A DNA stretch of 7,173 bases from Accumulibacter sp964428215 (GTDB taxonomy: Bacteria > Pseudomonadota > Gammaproteobacteria > Burkholderiales > Rhodocyclaceae): the NCBI GenBank assembly GCA_964428215.1, contig CAYRXO010000181.1:1-7173 (forward strand). Direction: 5' to 3'. Below, piece after piece: positions 1-7,173 of this stretch. The translations under genes were made by a program, and so were the position numbers. Positions within the stretch are counted from its first letter, which is position 1. The number at the start of each line of letters is the position of its first letter. Under the pieces are notes generated by a model. The model did not search any database. It worked only from the letters and a program-made list of their open reading frames with translations, and was not told the origin of the DNA.

Positions 1-281
1 ATTATATCATTGTCATATTAAGTGTGGGGGCTGGCGGGAATAAATCTGCGTTTCCCTAATGGACAATCTGGGTTAATTTTTCATGAATACTTCGGCATGC
101 AGCGTCTCGGCATCGTCTTGCTGTAAGATTTTCCGACAACGGATCGCCGGCAAAGCAAGGCGAGCTCAGTGTTATGCAGGACGTCAAATGAAGGGAGCGC
201 AGGAAGGAGGTCGCCAACCGCTTTTACTGCCAACGGCTTTCTTCGAGTAGACTTTTCCCAGCAAAACTTGGAAGAAAAAGC
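1..281. other. Leader region without a convincing gene
   Basis: This stretch is visibly AT-richer over its first 130 bases than the genes that follow. I see no convincing gene, tRNA or insertion-sequence end. A 55-codon open frame (83-250, +) has no ribosome site and no recognisable product. A perfect Shine-Dalgarno-like AAGGAGGT lies at 204-211 but no start codon follows at a usable distance. No strong sigma-70 promoter pair is evident; the promoter of the downstream two-gene unit should lie here or upstream of the window. Confidence 0.5.
270..275 (+). promoter_or_regulatory. Ribosome binding site of the ATPase gene
   Basis: GGAAGA lies six bases before the ATG at 282. It supports that start over the second in-frame ATG at 294, which has only ACGACGAA in front of it. 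The reading frame stays open upstream to a TGA at 189, but it offers no ATG, GTG or TTG at a sensible distance from the orphan AAGGAGGT at 204. Confidence 0.55.
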
Positions 282-1613
282 ATGCACGACGAAATGACGC
301 AGCCGCAGAGCATCTGGGACGCCAAGCGCAATCTCGGCTACGACGAGCCGGTGCCCGTCGACGACGGCCGGTTCTATGTCGACACCGCGCCGGCACGCGG
401 CGACTTCAACCTCAAACGCCTCTACCGCGATTTCAGCGTCGATGACGGCGGACAGCTGCACAGCCCGCCGCGCAAGAAGTACCTACTGTTCACCGGCCAT
501 CGCGGCTGCGGCAAGAGCACCGAGCTGCTGCGCGTCGCCAAATATCTGCATGATCGAAAACGCTTTTACGTCGTCCATCTCGATTGTCTGCAACGACTCG
601 ACATCAACAACCTGAAATATTCCGACGTGCTCGTCGCACTGGCGGCGACGCTTTTCGCCAGATTGCAGGATGAAGAAGGCGTCGTCGTCGAGCCGGTGTA
701 TCTGTCGCGGCTGGAAAACTGGTTCAAAGAGCGCGTCATCACCCACACCCACGCCAGACAGTTGCAGGCCGAGCTGCAAGCCGGCGCACAAGCGAAAGCC
801 GGCCTGCCCTGGCTGGGACACCTGTTTGCCGGCCTGACCAACAAGATCAGCGCCGGCTCGACCTATCGCGACGAAATCCGCGACGCGGTGCGCAATGACT
901 TCAACGAATTTTCCGAAGCTTTCAACCTGTTGCTGCGCGCCGCCGAGGAAAGGCTGGCCCGGCAGGGGCTGGGAAAACGCATTCTCTTCGTCGTCGACGG
1001 CACTGACCGCCTGAATACCGAGGATGCACGACGCTTCTTCGTCGAGGACGTCCACCAACTGACGCAAATCGAATCGCTGTTCATCTACTGCGCGCCGATC
1101 CATCTGCTGTCGCAGGAGAATCAGTTGAACGCCAACTTCGGCGAACCGTTCCGCCTGCCGATGCTCAAGATACGCGACGTCAACGACCAGCCGATCGCGG
1201 CCAACGTGGCGATCATGCGCCAACTGGCGCTGAAACGCGTCGCGGAAGCGCTGTTCGACGAACCGGCGACGCTCGACCGGCTGATACGCTACAGCGGCGG
1301 TCACCCGCGCGACCTCCTGCGCCTGCTCAATGTGGCGATCAACTTCGCCGACGACGAGCGCATCGACCGCGCCGCGGCCGACAAGGCGATCAAACAGGTC
1401 GCCAACGACTACCGCCGCCTGATCGACAGCACCGATTACCGCCTGCTGGTCAGCATCGACCGCGACCCGCATGCGCCGGACAGCTACACCAGCGAAAAAA
1501 CGGCGCGCATGCTCTACGACCTGGTGCTGCTCGAATACAACGACTATTTCTGGAAAAGCCATCCGCTGATCACCACGCTGGCCGGCTACCAGTCGGCATC
1601 GGCAGGCCACTGA
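282..1613 (+). CDS. P-loop ATPase of AAA/STAND type with C-terminal winged-helix-like region
   Basis: This is a 443-residue predicted soluble NTPase. The Walker A motif is GHRGCGKST (residues 72-80), after strand YLLF. The Walker B strand is ILFVVDGTDR (234-243), with D239 as the likely magnesium ligand and the following polar residues in place of the usual DE. A GGHPRDLLRLL segment (339-349) matches the sensor-2/GxP-like region of STAND and Orc/Cdc6-like ATPases. The end, LLEYNDYFWKSHPLI, resembles the winged-helix tail of such ATPases, where it usually senses or transmits the nucleotide state. About 150 residues separate Walker A and B, largely helical and charged, which is longer than a minimal AAA core and suggests an inserted helical module (about 130-232). 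No signal peptide, membrane segment or effector domain is visible. The stop codon is one base before the start of the TPR gene, so the two products are probably made together and may form a complex. The ATPase fold is well supported; the biological role is not known from sequence. Confidence 0.82.
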   Translation: MHDEMTQPQSIWDAKRNLGYDEPVPVDDGRFYVDTAPARGDFNLKRLYRDFSVDDGGQLHSPPRKKYLLFTGHRGCGKSTELLRVAKYLHDRKRFYVVHLDCLQRLDINNLKYSDVLVALAATLFARLQDEEGVVVEPVYLSRLENWFKERVITHTHARQLQAELQAGAQAKAGLPWLGHLFAGLTNKISAGSTYRDEIRDAVRNDFNEFSEAFNLLLRAAEERLARQGLGKRILFVVDGTDRLNTEDARRFFVEDVHQLTQIESLFIYCAPIHLLSQENQLNANFGEPFRLPMLKIRDVNDQPIAANVAIMRQLALKRVAEALFDEPATLDRLIRYSGGHPRDLLRLLNVAINFADDERIDRAAADKAIKQVANDYRRLIDSTDYRLLVSIDRDPHAPDSYTSEKTARMLYDLVLLEYNDYFWKSHPLITTLAGYQSASAGH

Positions 1614-1614
1614 A

Positions 1615-3255
1615 GTGTCGATCGCGGCGACCCTGGCGCCGCAGCACGGCGCCGCGCTGCTCCTGCTCGACAAGCTGCTGCAACAACGCCTGGGCTTTCG
1701 CCTGCTCTTCGCCCAGCATAACGACCCCGCCTATCGCGACCGCCTGCTCGCGCACCTGCTCGAGCGCACGCACGGCGGCGAGAGGCTCGATCTGCAGTCG
1801 CTGAGCGGCTTCGGCGCCTTCGAAGATCACCTTGCGCAACGGGTCGGCCAAGTCGGCGCGCTGCACGTCATCAACCTGGAGAGCCTGCGCGCCGATCTGC
1901 GCGCGGAATTCCTGCGCGGTCTGAATTACCACCGCGAACAACTGGCCGCCAAAGCCCCGTGGAGCACCGTCTTCTGGCTGACGGAAGCCAGCCTCGACGA
2001 ACTCGCCCGGCAGGCGCCGGATTTCTGGGCCTGGCGCGAACAGGTGCTCGATTTCAGCCTGCCGCGCGAAGCGCAAATCCGGCAGGAGAAATTTATCAGC
2101 GAGATCGACAATCGGGACAGTCCGCGCAAGCAGCAAAGGGTCGCCGAACTCGAAGCCTACTTCGCCGGACGGGCAGGCGGCGAGACACTGGCCGAGGTCG
2201 ATATGCTGGCCGAACTGGGCCGCTTGTATTGGAGCGTCGGCGACTACGCGCAGGCGCGCGTCCGGCTGGAAGCGGCCATCGCTGGCTACGACACGCTGGG
2301 CGAGGTGCTGGCCCAGGCCGCGGCCAGTGCTGATCTGGCCAGAATACTCGCGACGACCGGCGAAACAACGCAAGCCCTGCAACGACTACGCACGCGCTGT
2401 CTGCCGGTCTTCGAGCGCTTGGGCGACGTGCGCTCGCGGGCCGTGACGCTGGGCCAGACCGCCGACATCCTGCACGCTCGCGGCGAACTCGACGAAGCGC
2501 TGCGCATCCGCCGCGAGGAAGAACTGCCGGTCTACGAGCGCTTGGGCGATGTGCGCTCGCGGGCCGTGACGCTGGGCCGGATCGCCGACATCCTGCACGC
2601 TCGCGGCGAACTCGACGAGGCGCTGCGCATCCGCCGCGAGGAAGAACTGCCGGTCTTCGAGCGCTTGGGCGACGTGCGCTCGCGGGCCGTGACGCTGGGC
2701 CAGATCGCCGACATCCTCTACGACCGCGGCGAATTCGACGAGGCGCTGCGCATCCGCCGCGAGGAAGTACTGCCGGTTTACGAGCGCCTGGGCGACGTGC
2801 GCTCGCGGGCCGTGACGCTGGGCCAGATCGCCGACATCCTCTACGACCGCGGCGAACTCGACGAGGCGCTGGAATTGCACGACGCCTGCCTGCCAATCGC
2901 CGAACGCCTGGGCGACATCGAAATGCTGGCTGCCGTCCGCCATGCACGGGCGGCCATCCGCTGGCTGCGCGGCGACCAGCGACGGGACGCTCTGCCCGTC
3001 ATTCGCGACGATCTGCAACAGTCTTTCGTCCTCATCCGCAAGCTGGGCCGACCGGATGCAATCGCCGCTGTCGGCCGCCTGTACGCACAGGTGCTGGCTG
3101 CCGATGGCGAACAAGCGCAGGCGCTGGCGGTGCTGGACGACGTCGAGGCCGCCTGGCGCAAGCTCGACAACGCCCCAGGATTGGCGCAGGTGCAGGCACT
3201 GCGCCGGACGATCGCCGGGCAACCCGTCAGCGACGAATCGTCGGCTTCGCGCTGA
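1615..3255 (+). CDS. TPR-repeat protein with degenerate STAND-like N-terminal domain
   Basis: This is a 546-residue protein starting at GTG 1615, one base after the ATPase stop (TGA-A-GTG), with GCAGG eight bases upstream. This suggests translational coupling. Residues 1-150 lack a Walker A motif but carry features I associate with inactive STAND/P-loop domains of conflict proteins: LLFAQHNDPAYRDRL near 30-44, STVFWLTEASLDELA (117-131) and the APDFWAWREQVLDF motif (134-147). A charged linker follows. The TPR superstructure starts near residue 197, has four near-identical 40-41-residue units (263-425), a degenerate unit after 426, and helical repeats to about 535. Each core unit has the pattern LPV(F/Y)ERLGDVRSRAVTLG, then a second helix with DEALRIRREE. 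TPR arrays bind peptides or proteins, so this is the likely sensor or scaffold partner of the upstream ATPase. No catalytic effector is seen. The TPR assignment is firm; the inactive-NTPase reading of the N-terminus is inference from memory of related proteins. Confidence 0.83.
   Translation: MSIAATLAPQHGAALLLLDKLLQQRLGFRLLFAQHNDPAYRDRLLAHLLERTHGGERLDLQSLSGFGAFEDHLAQRVGQVGALHVINLESLRADLRAEFLRGLNYHREQLAAKAPWSTVFWLTEASLDELARQAPDFWAWREQVLDFSLPREAQIRQEKFISEIDNRDSPRKQQRVAELEAYFAGRAGGETLAEVDMLAELGRLYWSVGDYAQARVRLEAAIAGYDTLGEVLAQAAASADLARILATTGETTQALQRLRTRCLPVFERLGDVRSRAVTLGQTADILHARGELDEALRIRREEELPVYERLGDVRSRAVTLGRIADILHARGELDEALRIRREEELPVFERLGDVRSRAVTLGQIADILYDRGEFDEALRIRREEVLPVYERLGDVRSRAVTLGQIADILYDRGELDEALELHDACLPIAERLGDIEMLAAVRHARAAIRWLRGDQRRDALPVIRDDLQQSFVLIRKLGRPDAIAAVGRLYAQVLAADGEQAQALAVLDDVEAAWRKLDNAPGLAQVQALRRTIAGQPVSDESSASR
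2401..2889 (+). repeat. Four tandem 123-bp coding repeats (TPR units)
   Basis: Units begin at 2401, 2524, 2647 and 2770, each with CTGCCGGT. The spacing is exactly 123 bp three times; the last unit is 120 bp, and a diverged unit starts at 2890. Units 1 and 2 differ at 5 of 123 bases and units 2 and 3 at 9, so identity is at DNA level and includes silent sites. The protein unit is 41 residues. Variation is confined to F/Y at position 4, QT/RI/QI at 19-20, HA versus YD at 25-26 and a few others. The array looks recently amplified by recombination or slippage and stays in frame. Confidence 0.95.
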
Positions 3256-3258
3256 CGG
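3224..3258 (+). terminator. Hairpin spanning the stop of the TPR gene
   Basis: CCGTCAGCG (3224-3232) and CGCTGACGG (3250-3258) are perfect 9-base inverted arms around a 17-base loop. The loop itself contains ACGA-A-TCGT, so a branched or extended stem is possible. The hairpin covers the TGA at 3253-3255. There is no T-run after it, so it is not a classical intrinsic terminator. It may stabilise the 3' end of the two-gene transcript or assist factor-dependent termination. Confidence 0.35.
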
Positions 3259-3391
3259 CTTCGGCGGAAGCAGGTCTCGCGAAGTAACCATCCAGGACGT
3301 GCCCGGATTTTCGGACCACGACCGTCCCGCAACACGCCCGCCTCGTCGTCCGGCAGCGACCTTTCATGCCCATCGGGTATCGAGGCGTCAC

Positions 3392-3414
3392 TATAACGTT
3401 ACAATCTGTTGCAA
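3392..3414 (+). promoter_or_regulatory. Candidate promoter/operator upstream of the Spy-like gene
   Basis: Two GTTRCAA heptamers (GTTACAA 3398-3404 and GTTGCAA 3408-3414) repeat with a 10-base period, and the first overlaps the palindrome TAACGTTA (3394-3401). TATAAC (3392-3397) or TACAAT (3400-3405) could serve as a -10 element, but no good -35 is seen. Direct half-sites one helical turn apart are the binding mode of OmpR-family response regulators, which control many Spy/CpxP-type genes. The assignment is tentative. The rest of the 3256-3532 interval holds no gene that I can support. Confidence 0.3.
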
Positions 3415-3520
3415 GCAGGCCACCGTCAGCGCGCCGTTTTACCGGCACCATACGCCCCGTCGTTCGCTGCCGGTTCTGCTGTGTCGATCCGGCTCGCGAT
3501 TCGTACCCATCAACGATTAC

Positions 3521-3525
3521 AGGAG
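3521..3525 (+). promoter_or_regulatory. Ribosome binding site of the Spy-like gene
   Basis: AGGAG lies seven bases before the ATG at 3533 and fixes this start. The ATG at 3528 is closed at once by TGA, and the frame upstream of 3533, although open to 2942, overlaps the TPR gene and is not coding. Confidence 0.7.
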
Positions 3526-3532
3526 ATATGCG

Positions 3533-4141
3533 ATGAAGCACGCGCCCGCCACCGACCCCTCTTTCGACCTCAACACGTTTATCGATCACGCGCGCACGCA
3601 TTTCGGTCTGCGCGCCTCCACCGACACACCGTCGGCCGCCACGGCACAGCGTCATTCGCCGGGCAAAGGCCTGCTGTTGGCCGCCGCGCTCGGCGCCGTG
3701 CTGGCAACGCCGGCGTTTGCCGACTACGACTGCCGCCCCATGAGTGGACCGGGCGGACCCGGCGGGCCGGAGCGGCACGCACAGATGATCGAGCAGCACC
3801 ATCAGCGACTGCACGACGCGCTGAAACTCACCCCCGAGCAGGAGAGCGGCTGGAAAAAGCTGATGGAAACGCAGGACGCGATGCACCGGCCGGGCAGGCC
3901 GCCGGCCGACGACTGGTCGAAGCTGACCGCTCCCGAACGCGCCGACAGAATGCTGGCCATGTCGCGCGCGCGCAACGAGCAACTGAGCGAGCATGTCGGC
4001 GCGCTGAAGAATTTCTACGCCTCGCTGAGCGCCGAACAGAAGAAGACTTTCGACGACATGCACGTGAGACAAAGCGAGCGGATGCGTGGCAAGCCCGGCG
4101 GCCGGCCGGCCGCTGCCGATAAACCATTGCCCAACGGCTGA
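3533..4141 (+). CDS. Spy/CpxP-family (LTXXQ motif) periplasmic protein
   Basis: This is a 202-residue predicted periplasmic protein of the Spy/CpxP group: small helical, ATP-independent chaperones or stress sensors often induced by envelope damage or metals. Two family motifs are present, LTPEQ (99-103) and LSAEQ (165-169), set in amphipathic, charged helices. The hydrophobic stretch LLLAAALGAVLATPAFA (47-63) ends in a good signal peptidase I site before DYD. Unusually, about 43 polar residues precede the basic n-region (PGKG), so the targeting region is much longer than a normal signal peptide. No alternative ATG, GTG or TTG near the hydrophobic core explains this away. The start of the mature part is rich in Gly and Pro (SGPGGPGGPERH) and the C-terminus is basic and Pro/Gly-rich. 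The gene has its own ribosome site and terminator, so it appears monocistronic. The family call is confident; the exact inducer is unknown. Confidence 0.85.
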   Translation: MKHAPATDPSFDLNTFIDHARTHFGLRASTDTPSAATAQRHSPGKGLLLAAALGAVLATPAFADYDCRPMSGPGGPGGPERHAQMIEQHHQRLHDALKLTPEQESGWKKLMETQDAMHRPGRPPADDWSKLTAPERADRMLAMSRARNEQLSEHVGALKNFYASLSAEQKKTFDDMHVRQSERMRGKPGGRPAAADKPLPNG

Positions 4142-4195
4142 TTTTTCTCGCGACGGGTTTGCCCGGCGCACCTAAAACGGTGTTTCACTGCCTGG

Positions 4196-4233
4196 CGGCG
4201 AGCGACGCCCGACACGTCGCCCGCCGTTTTTTT
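4196..4233 (+). terminator. Rho-independent terminator of the Spy-like gene
   Basis: A 12-base GC-rich stem with one mismatch (CGGCGAGCGACG 4196-4207 with CGTCGCCCGCCG 4215-4226) closes a 7-base loop and is followed directly by seven Ts (4227-4233). It sits 55 bases after the stop codon and separates this transcription unit from the helicase. Confidence 0.92.
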
Positions 4234-4290
4234 GTCGTTTTGGCGCGGCGCACCCAAGTCAACAAAGCTCGCCGGCAATCAAACCGCTGG

Positions 4291-4299
4291 TGCTATAAT
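4291..4299 (+). promoter_or_regulatory. Extended -10 promoter of the helicase gene
   Basis: TGCTATAAT is a perfect extended -10 element (TGnTATAAT). The region at the -35 distance (about 4270-4277, GCCGGC-like) shows no TTGACA match, which extended -10 promoters tolerate. Transcription would start near 4306, giving a leader of about 250 nt before the ATG at 4558. Confidence 0.72.
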
Positions 4300-4305
4300 C
4301 CGCGC

Positions 4306-4557
4306 CGCGTTCGGCAACCCCTGCCGGACGTGCCGAGCATCGCGAACCTGGCCGTACCCTCAAGCCCCTCTGCCTCCTGGTGTCGATTCATTCAGCGCCT
4401 TTTTGGCATTAAGCTTTTGTGCCGACAGCTGCTGAATTTCTGTCCCTCTACCCTGCGGACAGCGTCAGTCTCTCAGCTTTTTTCCGGTTGGCGTTGCAGT
4501 TGACTCTTGCTCGCGTGCCACACTGACGGCGCGCAGCCCACCTTTCGAAAGAAATTG
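4306..4557 (+). ncRNA. Long structured 5' leader of the helicase mRNA
   Basis: This gene-free stretch has clear inverted repeats. ATTCAGC (4390-4396) pairs with GCTGAAT (4431-4437), enclosing an inner GGCA/TGCC stem (4405-4408 with 4420-4423). CTGTCC (4440-4445) pairs with GGACAG (4457-4462). GACAG (4424-4428) could instead pair with CTGTC (4440-4444), which would exclude the second hairpin. A run of six Ts follows at 4478-4483. Long structured leaders are known for cold-induced DEAD-box helicase mRNAs. Here a cis-regulatory role (temperature response or autoregulation) is inferred from structure only. The open frame across it (4159-4503) begins upstream of the terminator and looks like chance. 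Confidence 0.5.
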
Positions 4558-5988
<1,431 letters not shown>

Positions 5989-5997
5989 TATGCCGAC

Positions 5998-6019
5998 GCC
6001 GGCGTTACGGTAACGCGGC
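5998..6019 (+). terminator. Hairpin just after the helicase gene
   Basis: GCGTTAC-G-GTAACGC (6002-6016) is a perfect odd palindrome. It is extended by GCC (5998-6000) and GGC (6017-6019), with one bulged G, to a stem of about 10 pairs starting ten bases after the stop. No T-run follows on either strand, so it is at most a 3'-end stabiliser or a factor-dependent terminator; a protein binding site is equally possible. Confidence 0.4.
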
Positions 6020-6062
6020 AGCGATGACTGCGCGGGCTGATCGCGACGTTGGACGCTGCTCG

Positions 6063-7173
6063 TTACATGCCGGGCAGCCTGTCGGGTTTCAAAGCGCTGG
6101 AGAAGTTTCGCCAGACGGAGTTCACACCGGTGACCGTTGCCTTGATACGGATCATTAGTCTCTTATGACTCAGATTTTTACATTTTCTGAGCAGATTCTG
6201 TGAGGGGGTAGCGTGGGCGAGCGCCGGGACGATGCTTTGTTCCGTGATTCGACAAGCGGCGGCGATGGTAGAGCGGCCTAGACGGGTAAGGTAATAGCGA
6301 TAGCCATGAACGACCTTCTTGATGAGAGCGAACTGGCGCAAGCGCCAGAGATAGCGCGTGATGCTGGCCGGCGAGATCTGGCGCAAGAAGGGAGCGAGGT
6401 CGGCACGGCGGATGCCACGGATGTTGAATTCGGGACGCTGAAGCGCGCGCAGCAAGGCCTGCTGAGTGGCGTCGAAGAAGTTGAAGCCCTTGAGGCGATG
6501 GCCATTGACGCTCTTGGGGCTGGTCAGTCGATGCAGGTTGCGATCGCCGGCGGAAAAGTCGTCCAGTGCGGAGAGATATTCGAGAGAGCGGCGATTACAC
6601 CCGAGGAGGATCTTGCGCAAATCAATGAGGCTGTAGATGGTCTTTCGGAGGGGGCGATCTCGCGCGACTCGTGACCATCCCGATGTTCCACCTTGCGGTG
6701 GTGCTTGAAGAAGGAAACGTTGTTGGTCGTGGTTTCCAGACGCAGCACACGGTTGAACTTGTCGTACATCTTGACCGATACCTTGCCAAAATGGTGCTTG
6801 ATGCAGGTGCCCTCGATGCGCGTCGTGAAGCGGCTGCCGAGTTCCTGCGCCAGTTGCGGTGTGATCTTCTTGCCCAGGAAGTTGGCGACCTGCTCGGCCT
6901 TGACCGAGAAGATCGCCTGCCGGGAGAGTTCCTCGTAGAGCGACTTCAGGATCGTATCGGAGCGGACCACCAGATCGGTCGAGTACTCGACCTGCATCAG
7001 GCTCCAGTGATAGGACTGTCCGAAGACGTCAAGGATCGGGCAGCACTGCTCGGCGTAGCGGTCGAGAAGGGCATGCAGCGTGTCCGGCGAGAAGGCGTCC
7101 GCGAGTTGCTGAGCCCGCTCCCAATCGGCGATACGGATGAAGGCATTGTCCGCCATCGCGTAGTCGATACCTG
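6063..7173 (-). pseudogene. Frameshifted gene of unknown function with C-terminal winged helix, 5' end outside the window
   Basis: Two overlapping - strand frames form one protein. The upstream part enters from the window edge (frame open through GIDYAMADNAF, so the ATG at 7156 is probably internal) and carries YHWSLMQVEYSTDLVV, FLGKKITPQLAQELGSRF, TRIEGTCIKHHFG and KMYDKFNRVLRLETTTNN. Sense then moves to the next frame at LRKTIYSLIDLRKILLGCNR. The switch falls at a run of five Gs on the + strand (6650-6654); one more G would restore a continuous reading IAPLRKTIYS. The C-terminal part has NFFD followed by a winged-helix-like segment (about 6267-6419) with ASITRYLWRLRQFALIKK and YRYYLTRLGR. 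I recognise this as a family commonly annotated hypothetical in environmental proteobacteria, but I do not know its function. The last 50 or so residues after VPALA (6063-6215) look like read-through into flanking DNA. The break could be real decay, phase variation or a sequencing error. Confidence 0.75.
6169..6191. repeat. Small inverted repeat in AT-rich stretch
   Basis: CTCAGA (6169-6174) and TCTGAG (6186-6191) flank an 11-base T-rich loop, followed by CAGA-T-TCTG (6192-6200). It lies just downstream of the conserved end of the - strand winged-helix protein, where base composition drops. It could be part of the original 3' end of that gene, or a junction scar. Confidence 0.35.

Noticed and set aside
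83..250. 55-codon + strand open frame upstream of the ATPase gene
   Set aside because: It has no ribosome site before the ATG and a composition unlike the neighbouring genes, and its translation resembles no family I know.
2401..2889. Regular repeats considered as a CRISPR array
   Set aside because: The units are contiguous, coding, in frame and without unique spacers; they are TPR codons.
2096..2947. Long - strand open frames across the TPR gene
   Set aside because: They mirror the repeated GC-rich codons of the TPR array (Arg/Ala/Pro-rich translation) and are shadows.
2942..3532. Upstream extension of the Spy-like reading frame
   Set aside because: It overlaps the TPR gene, has no domain features and lacks a ribosome site, whereas AGGAG precedes the ATG at 3533.
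4159..4503. 114-codon + strand frame in the helicase leader
   Set aside because: It runs through a strong terminator and the promoter, and its translation has no recognisable feature.
4507..4557. TTG start 17 codons upstream of the helicase ATG
   Set aside because: The added residues are not part of the family's usual N-terminus, which begins just before the FSDIGL segment.
6028..6168. Short + strand open stretch reading LRGLIATLDAARYMPGSL and onward
   Set aside because: It has protein-like composition, but it is antisense to the tail of the - strand gene, has no ribosome site and matches no family I recognise; it could be a gene remnant but cannot be supported.

Overview
The window looks like chromosomal DNA of a GC-rich betaproteobacterium, most likely from or near the Rhodocyclales. 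This rests on base composition, codon use, the style of the TPR repeats and the housekeeping neighbours; it is an inference, not a database result.

Layout. Positions 1-281 are a lower-GC leader with no convincing gene. Positions 282-3255 hold a tight two-gene unit on the + strand. The first gene encodes a P-loop ATPase of AAA/STAND type. One base after its stop, a GTG start opens a 546-residue protein with a degenerate, P-loop-less STAND-like N-terminal region and a long TPR array. Four of the repeat units are nearly identical 123-bp DNA repeats (the last is 120 bp). Next comes a gene for a Spy/CpxP-like (LTXXQ) periplasmic protein (3533-4141) with a strong intrinsic terminator. After a consensus extended -10 promoter and a roughly 250-nt structured leader lies a DEAD-box RNA helicase gene of the RhlE type (4558-5988). 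The right end (6063-7173) carries, on the - strand, a gene of unknown function with a C-terminal winged helix. It is cut by the window edge and broken by a one-base frameshift in a run of five Gs.

How the parts relate. The ATPase/TPR pair is the most interesting item. Its architecture (active NTPase, inactive NTPase-like domain, recently expanded TPR superstructure, translational coupling) is that of signal-sensing NTP-dependent conflict or defence modules. However, no toxin, nuclease, protease or membrane effector is visible here, so a defence role is an inference. The Spy-like gene and the helicase appear to be separate, separately regulated stress-type genes: envelope stress with a possible tandem operator, and RNA remodelling with a leader that can form two mutually exclusive helices. 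The broken - strand gene marks an accessory, decaying right flank.
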